From NCBI RefSeq assembly GCF_018812025.1, contig NC_063054.1, positions 26,459,856 through 26,523,855 of the forward strand: a stretch of DNA of 64,000 bases. Direction: 5' to 3'. Source of the stretch: Megalobrama amblycephala (taxonomy: Eukaryota; Chordata; Actinopteri; Cypriniformes; Xenocyprididae). Position numbers and translations under genes: made by a program. The notes beneath the pieces are model-generated. The model saw nothing but the letters and a program-made list of their open reading frames with translations. It ran no database searches and was not told the origin of the DNA. Positions 56,311 to 64,000 of the stretch are shown here, one piece after another; within the stretch, counting starts at the first letter, position 1, and the number at the start of each line of letters is the position of its first letter.

Positions 56311-56508
56311 CTATATTTTACAGTGCCGTAGTTCCACATTACTGCATGTACTTACTATAGTAATAACAATAAATTATGCATAACTACAAGTAACTAATCC
56401 TAAACCAAACCCTAACCCCAACTGTAACTCTAAGTACATGTAGTTAATTTATAGTATTCAGTGCTTATTTGAGTAATTACAATGTAACTACGGCACTGTA
56501 AAATATAG
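56311..56508. mobile_element. MITE, 198 bp, perfect 23-bp inverted termini
   Basis: The left end CTATATTTTACAGTGCCGTA (plus GTT) is exactly reverse-complemented at 56486-56508. The interior has CCTAAACCAAACCCTAACCC and repeated AAGTA/TACTT motifs. A target duplication is ambiguous because GTAAC occurs on both sides at different offsets. Non-coding. Confidence 0.75.
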
Positions 56509-56536
56509 TGTAACTCATAATTTTTACTCGCTTTAA

Positions 56537-57012
56537 AGGGATAGTTCACCCAAAAAGGAAAATTTGATGTTTATCTGCTTACCCCCAGGGCATCCAAGAT
56601 GTAGGTGACTTTGTTTCTTCAGTAGAACACAAATGATGATTTTAACTCCAACTGTAGCCGTCTGTCAGCCGTATAATGCGTGTCAGTGGTAACACAATTT
56701 ATAAGAGTCGAAAAACATGCATAGACAAATCCAAATTAAACCCTGCGGCTCATGACGGCACACTGATGTCCTAAGACACGAAAAGATCGGTTTGTGCGAG
56801 AAACCGAACAATATTTATATAATTTTTTACCTCTAATACACAACTATGTCCAACTGCGTTCAGCACTCGGTTAGTGAGGTCTGATCACGCTCTGACAACG
56901 GCAGTGATGTCTCGCACTCATTGAAGTATAAGCGCGAGACATCACTTCCGCTTGGATGCCCTGGGGGTAAGCAGATAAACATCAAATATTCATTTTTGGG
57001 TGAACTATCCCT
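56537..57012. mobile_element. Complete TTAA-flanked MITE (AGGGATAGTTCACCC), 476 bp
   Basis: TTAA (56533-56536 and 57013-57016) flanks near-identical inverted arms of about 59 bp that start AGGGATAGTTCACCCAAAAA and run to CTTACCCCCAGGGCATCC. Only two or three differences are visible between arms, so it is comparatively young. It is the intact reference for degenerate copies at about 15500, 27102, 55248 and 62131. No ORF. Confidence 0.85.
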
Positions 57013-57016
57013 TTAA

Positions 57017-58738
<1,722 letters not shown>

Positions 58739-60124
58739 CATTTCAGGTAAGTAATCAGTGAGGTATAACACAAAGCTACTGATGTAACAGACCTTGAGAG
58801 ATACTCAGGGACAACCTGTAAATAGAGCAATAACAATGCCTTATTTATGTTGAGAATCACAGAGGATGATTCACATCTCAAGGATCAATTTTATTGGCAT
58901 AGTCAAAACATTTTCAAAATATCACATCTCAATGACATTTTTCTTCCATGTCTTGGTGGATTAGACATGTTGTTAACAGATCTCCTAGGCCCTCATCAAA
59001 GAAATGGCCTACACATAATGAGATCCCTTAGGTACTGCATACATATTTGAAAGGGTCTAGAGGGTGTTGGAAGCACCAGAAGATACAACAATGATACATG
59101 TCTTGCTGTAGGTCTCTATGACCTAATTTATACAGTACATAGACACAGTACTTCCAATTAAACATAATCATCCCAACAGTCAAATTGTTCTGGGCACCAT
59201 TTTTTTTGCTGTCAAACAGCAAATCCTACAAACAAACCTCAAAGGTGCTGATGTTAGACAGAATGCATAACTCAGGCAGCCTTTTGTTTAACCAGACACA
59301 AGTTAAGCATTAATTTTGTAGAACACAAGAACGTGTTACAAACAAACCCAGAATAACAAAGAACCACATTCAACAGCATTTAATCGTTAACTTTGCTAGT
59401 CTCTAAGCATGTCACAAGCCTGACACTTTAACACACACTAACTGCTTCCCCTCCAGAGAGAACAGCACAGACGCTCTCTGATCTGAGAACAGGGGATCAA
59501 CGCGTCTGTCAGGGGTTGTGGAAGAATAAACAACGTGAACAAACTGGTTTTGAACGATGAAGGGGGGCAAGGGCTGTTAAGCTGTCAGAGGAAATGGAAT
59601 GTGCCGATCTTCCCGCATTTCCTTCTGCTGACAACAAAATATCACCCTAGTCTGGGAAAAGTCATGGTGTTCATTTTAAACACACAGATAAAAGTGTGGG
59701 TGAACATGGACCCTTTTTGCCTTTTCTGAGATAAGGAACTTTTGAATCATGAGGTGAAATTTGAATTGGCCACTCCCCACAAAGTTGAATTAGAATCTGA
59801 ATTGGAATGACAGGATGAGGAATTTATTGAATAATAATTCTGGGAATTTAGTTGTTTTTCCACCTTAGTCCAGAAAAGTTAATGAATTAAAATTTATGAA
59901 ATGTATAAACTAACATCCTGTTTGCACCCTCAATTCAAATTTCATTGCAATTCAAGAATTTCATTGAAATTTTAAAGGAACTCTCAATTCAGTTATAACT
60001 TTCATATAACATATAAATCATATTTATAACTTTATTTTCCATGTATGTTTGATTATTTTCATGTTTTTGATTAAATTCCTGTCATCCGTGAATTTGAAGC
60101 ACACGCCAATTGCAATGCGCTTAC
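58739..60124. other. Gene-free stretch, no recognised feature
   Basis: No repeats with clear ends and no defensible exon. Short open frames lack splice-site support. Confidence 0.5.
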
Positions 60125-60330
60125 AGAAATGTCGAGGGCGAATTCATACATTGTAAAAGACTATTTTATCTCTTTATCAGGTATGTTTTTTTGTCATTCA
60201 TGTTGTTAAATCTTTATTTTATTGATTTATTCCTGTTCTTCTCTGCCTTTTCTGCATTATCTTTGCATGGGAGAGAAATGTTGAGGGCGAATGCATAGAT
60301 TGCAAAAAAAAAAAAGACTATTTTCAGATA
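60125..60330. repeat. Local direct duplication, about 150-bp offset
   Basis: CAGAAATGTCGAGGGCGAATT, CATACATTGTAAAAGACTATTT (60125-60170) recurs as GAGAAATGTTGAGGGCGAATG, CATAGATTGC followed by an expanded A-run and GACTATTT (60271-60325). Between them lies T-rich sequence. It resembles a tandem duplication with later A-run expansion in the second copy. Confidence 0.7.
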
Positions 60331-63300
60331 GCGTCTGTCTATTTAATCCATCAAAAACACAATGCAGACAACACCGGTTAAAGTTGGTGCCGTGACCCGG
60401 ACATCACCAGATGCAACACTGCGAGATTTATGGAAGAAGAGGCTGTTTCATGATCCACCTCGAACAGAACTTGCATGTCAGCATGTTAAAAAATCCAGAC
60501 AGGTGTCAGAAAAACTCAGTATAGTGATTGAAGGTAAACAAGTACATTGACCAACAACTGACAATATAATTATTGCTGAAAAGCCAAACAGAAAACACCA
60601 ATTACCAGTTCCTGTCAGCGCTTAGTCAAGTTGTTCACTCTTCAACATCCAAAAAGCTGCAGCTCAGCTGGATTCGCTTAAAACGCCATCTTGCTGTTTT
60701 TCCTCAGACCCTTTCCATTTGGCAGATGACATGAAAATGTATTTAATCATCTGACCGGCCTAAACCCAAAGCTTATAATTTAACAGCCTCTGTTAGTCTG
60801 CCATACTTTCTCAGAAGAAAACGTCCATCTGCTAAACCTCCTCGCACCACCTCAGCCTCTGCATTAACCCTTCTATCTGACAGCTAGTTATTAGCTCATT
60901 CTCTCCGTATGACCAGTCATTTTGAACTCGTTTTTCATTAGTTCTTCACCAGGCTTTCTAATGGCTCTGGTGGTAGATAAGAACACAGCACTGGGTTAGA
61001 AGCGTAGGAGGACAGGATATGACAGTGCAGGGCCAGGCCCTATAAAGTTTCGGTGATGTTAAGAAAAATCTCATATGAAATGCCACGAAAGGCAGCTGGC
61101 CCATAACAGGAAACCGGTTCTGATAATAGTTATTTGTGCAGTGATAGGGTGTGGGGCTGAGAGTGCACTCCTCTCAGATAAAGGCTCAGGGAGCACGGCC
61201 TACTAATAGTATCCAAGTTTGGAAAAAAAAGAGGGGGTGAGTTAGGATGGCAGCGCTGAAAGCAGAGAAGAGGAGAATGAACTGTCAGTGAGCTGCTCCA
61301 TCAATAGCACAGTGTTATGGGAGTTCTACAAAAGGGCCATAAGGGAAATGTGTGAAAGAATTGTCAATACCCTCTCTCCACCCGATGAGGGAACACAATC
61401 TATAATGCCATCTTAGAAGCACAACTCTTTCTTGTGGGTCTAAAAAAAGTATCTGTGGTGTCCTGTGAGAGTGAGGATTAAATTGTCATTTTGGCATGAA
61501 GCTGAACTCGCTCTACGGTCTAAAGCAGGGTCAAGGCCCTTAAAGCAGGAACGCTCACCCACTGCACTCAGAACCTGTGACTCACTCTGACTGAAAGAGA
61601 CTGGCTGGGAGCGTTACTGTCGTGTGTGTGTGTGACAGAGAATTTAAGAGCAGGGGGTATTTTTAGGTCAAGCCAGATCAGATACATCTCATCTTTTCCA
61701 GAAAGTAATACCATTCCTTGTAGAATCCTAATTAATATTTCCTCTTGAGAGCTTTTGTGAAACCACTTGAAGTAGGCCTATAAAAAAATACCTGTGATAG
61801 TCACTGAGCTGAGGACATGATGATGAAAGCATGCTTTTTTGAACATGCAAGAGAATATAAGGGCTTTTGGCAGGATGGGAAGTATTGTTTGGAATTCCCT
61901 ATACTCTGCAGCCATATTGAAGCTAATTTTCTCTCTTTGATTTGCTATAGTGGGATCCAAAAGTCTAGGATCATTGGCAAAACATTCCTTTTCCTAAACA
62001 TTGTAAAATAAATGTTTTTCAAAGAGTTTTACAAGAAATAACTATTTGTCTTTCTACATCAAAATTTCAAGTAATTCAATGTTTCATCAGTCGTTTCTTT
62101 ATTCAAATTATTTGTGTCGTTAGTAATGACAGAATTTTCATTTTTGGGTGAACTAACCCTTTAAAAGCAAACATGTTGAAGATTAGCTGATTGGCTGTTG
62201 ATTCATTAATTGATAAGCTATTTCCTCACACAAAAAAAATGGCCTTTGGTCTCCTTTCCTGCATACCACAGAGTTAACAGGCATTTTTTTTCCCAGCTAA
62301 GTTTGCAGGCTTGCCTTCAAGTGGCTTTGCACTATTATGTCCTGTTTGATGTTGTAATGACAGCACTCGAACTCTGCGAGATCAATGAAATGGAGGAATT
62401 ACATCTGGCCATCTGTATAGAGTCATATGATCATCAATGTCGCAAATTTGCTTATTTGACTAGTGACCTAGAAATAGGCCACTAAATAATATGTAGATTT
62501 TCTGTTTAACTTTTCTTTGTTTACACTTTCTGCTTTTTTCTTTCAAAGTTTAAATAAAAACAAAATCCCAGATTTTTAACATAGTCTCAAGCTTCTGGAA
62601 CCCCCTATATTACCATGTTTGCACTTTTCTATGGAATAATAACAACAAAAGAAGTTTTTTTTTTTTTGTAAAAACTCTATACCTGCTAGAGCAGAAGATA
62701 GATTTGAGCGTGTTTATCTGTATTCATGCAAAAGGGGCTCACATACACCAACTGCTAAACTCATAACATTATAGAGGGAATGATTAGTTATCTTGGCAGC
62801 ATTTTATATGAAGCCCATAAAATACTGCTTTCTCAAAGCCTAAGCCTTCAGCTGGATATATTGAATGCAAGACTGCCACATGGTCATTGTTACCAAAAGC
62901 CATTTTTCTCCTGGTTTCTATTCCTCCGCTCCTCTCATCCTTCTTTCCTCCTCTCCTTTCTTTGTGCTTGACTTGTTTTCCCTGGTGTTTTTATATGATT
63001 ACAGTGTGCTTGTTTACTGCAAATATGGCCCATCTCTATATTTCGAAAAAAGTCCTGTGGATATTGTGTGTTGTCCCTTTATTTCCCTCACATTCTTCTC
63101 TTACATTTCTTTTCTGTCACTCTCTCGCACATGCACCACAAGTATTCACACACTTGACACCTAGGTAAGTCTCCTGACGACCGCCGTGTACCTAAGTGTG
63201 CATGTATATGCATATGTGTGTGTGCCAAAACATCACGATTCTTTCAGGGTCCTCTGCATCTGCCTTTCAAATAGATTATCTTTCTCTCTCTCACTGCCAT

Positions 63301-63928
63301 ACACAGTGGTATAGAGCATCTATACATATTAAACACGCATACAGACTACATAACCACAGATGGGTGTATTACTGAGACACAAGGGCTATCCATTTCATAG
63401 GTGGATAATTGGATCTGTCTTTGCAGAATAATTATAATCTAAATCATTTCAACTTCAAGAGTACCTTGTTTGTGTGGAAATATGTGTGTTGCATATGGCA
63501 TATTATGGTAGTCAGGATGGCTTGTGTGTCAATGCTGTGTATGTGCGTGTGCATGAGGGCTGAAATTTCATTTCAGCAAACCCTTGATTATGAATGGCTG
63601 GAAGATGCTGCAAGGAATTACTCAGTCACTTGACTGTCCGAGTCTCATGACAGCTAGTGTGTGTGTTATATATGTCCCTGTGTGTGAGGGAGTGAAATGG
63701 AGGATTTAGAGGTCCACACCAGATCTCACAGGAAAACAGTATATATACTATCGTATAGATTCAAGTCATCAATACAAGCTCAGTCGAGAGCATTTGTTGC
63801 ATAATGCTGATTACCATAAAAATAATTTTCAACTCGTCCCTCCTTTAGTTTGAAAATAGTTACAGTGTTACAGTGAGGCAATAGAAGTGAATGGGGTCAA
63901 TTTGTGTATTGCTAACACTTTACATTAA
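60331..63928. other. Gene-free stretch with one degenerate repeat end
   Basis: No exon recognised. At 62131-62164, ATTTTCATTTTTGGGTGAACT followed by AACCCTTTAA is the end of another AGGGATAGTTCACCC-family copy. The 60950-61600 part is of balanced composition and looks single-copy; it could be regulatory DNA, but this cannot be judged here. Confidence 0.45.
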
Positions 63929-64000
63929 AGGTGCAATATGTAAGAATTTTGCAGTAAAATATCCAAAAAACACCAGGCCAGTGTTATATATATTGTTCAC
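63929..64000. mobile_element. TTAA-flanked element end cut by the window edge
   Basis: TTAA (63925-63928) is followed by AGGTGCAATATGTAAGAATT and TTGCAGTAAAATATCC. It resembles the start of a TTAA-type element with an AGGTGC terminus like that of the element at 30639. The other end lies beyond this window. Confidence 0.5.

Overview
This window is AT-rich, intron/intergenic-type DNA from a teleost fish, most likely a cypriniform (carp/zebrafish lineage). The evidence is the repeat spectrum: TTAA-flanked elements beginning AGGGATAGTTCACCC, PIF/Harbinger-type elements with TTA duplications, hAT-like termini, long (CA)n, (TA)n, (GA)n and (GATA)n tracts, and a LINE-2-like tail. These families are recognised by eye, without a database search. 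I found no host protein-coding exon that I can defend, no tRNA or rRNA, and no CRISPR or bacterial-type feature.

The only intact coding unit is a complete Ty3/Gypsy LTR retrotransposon on the minus strand (30937-39587). It has two LTRs of 1548 and 1551 bp that differ, by eye, only in three homopolymer lengths, and a 4-bp CATA target duplication. In element order it carries a 5' LTR (38037-39587), a PBS matching the 3' end of a tRNA-Ser, a Gag ORF (37819-36749) with a zinc knuckle, a Pol ORF in the -1 frame with protease, reverse transcriptase, RNase H and integrase, a short purine-rich tract and a 3' LTR (30937-32484). All the expected catalytic residues are present. There is no env-like ORF. 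It looks like a very recent and possibly still mobile insertion.

The 5' region of this element is the most interesting part. A compact promoter (CRE-like, CCAAT and TATA-like motifs) sits at the very start of U3. Several good splice donors follow in the LTR. A strong splice acceptor with branch-site and polypyrimidine signals lies 87 nt upstream of the gag ATG. Splicing would remove about 1.5 kb, including the PBS and the upstream ATGs of the long leader, and so would separate a translated mRNA from the full-length genomic RNA.

The rest is layered transposon history. The Gypsy element sits inside an older TTAA-flanked DNA element (30639-40251). A 474-bp solo LTR with a perfect GCTAT duplication sits inside a Tc1/mariner-like element (16534-17363). 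An hAT-type element (22295-23453) has a perfect 8-bp duplication. PIF/Harbinger-type elements lie at 41642-42331 and 51916-53037, TTAA elements at 42986-43659 and 56537-57012, and foldback elements at 5080-5492, 8783-8922 and 42735-42865. A block at 45580-48068 carries two pairs of direct repeats about 1.65 kb apart. Between these lie long stretches in which I see nothing beyond simple sequence.
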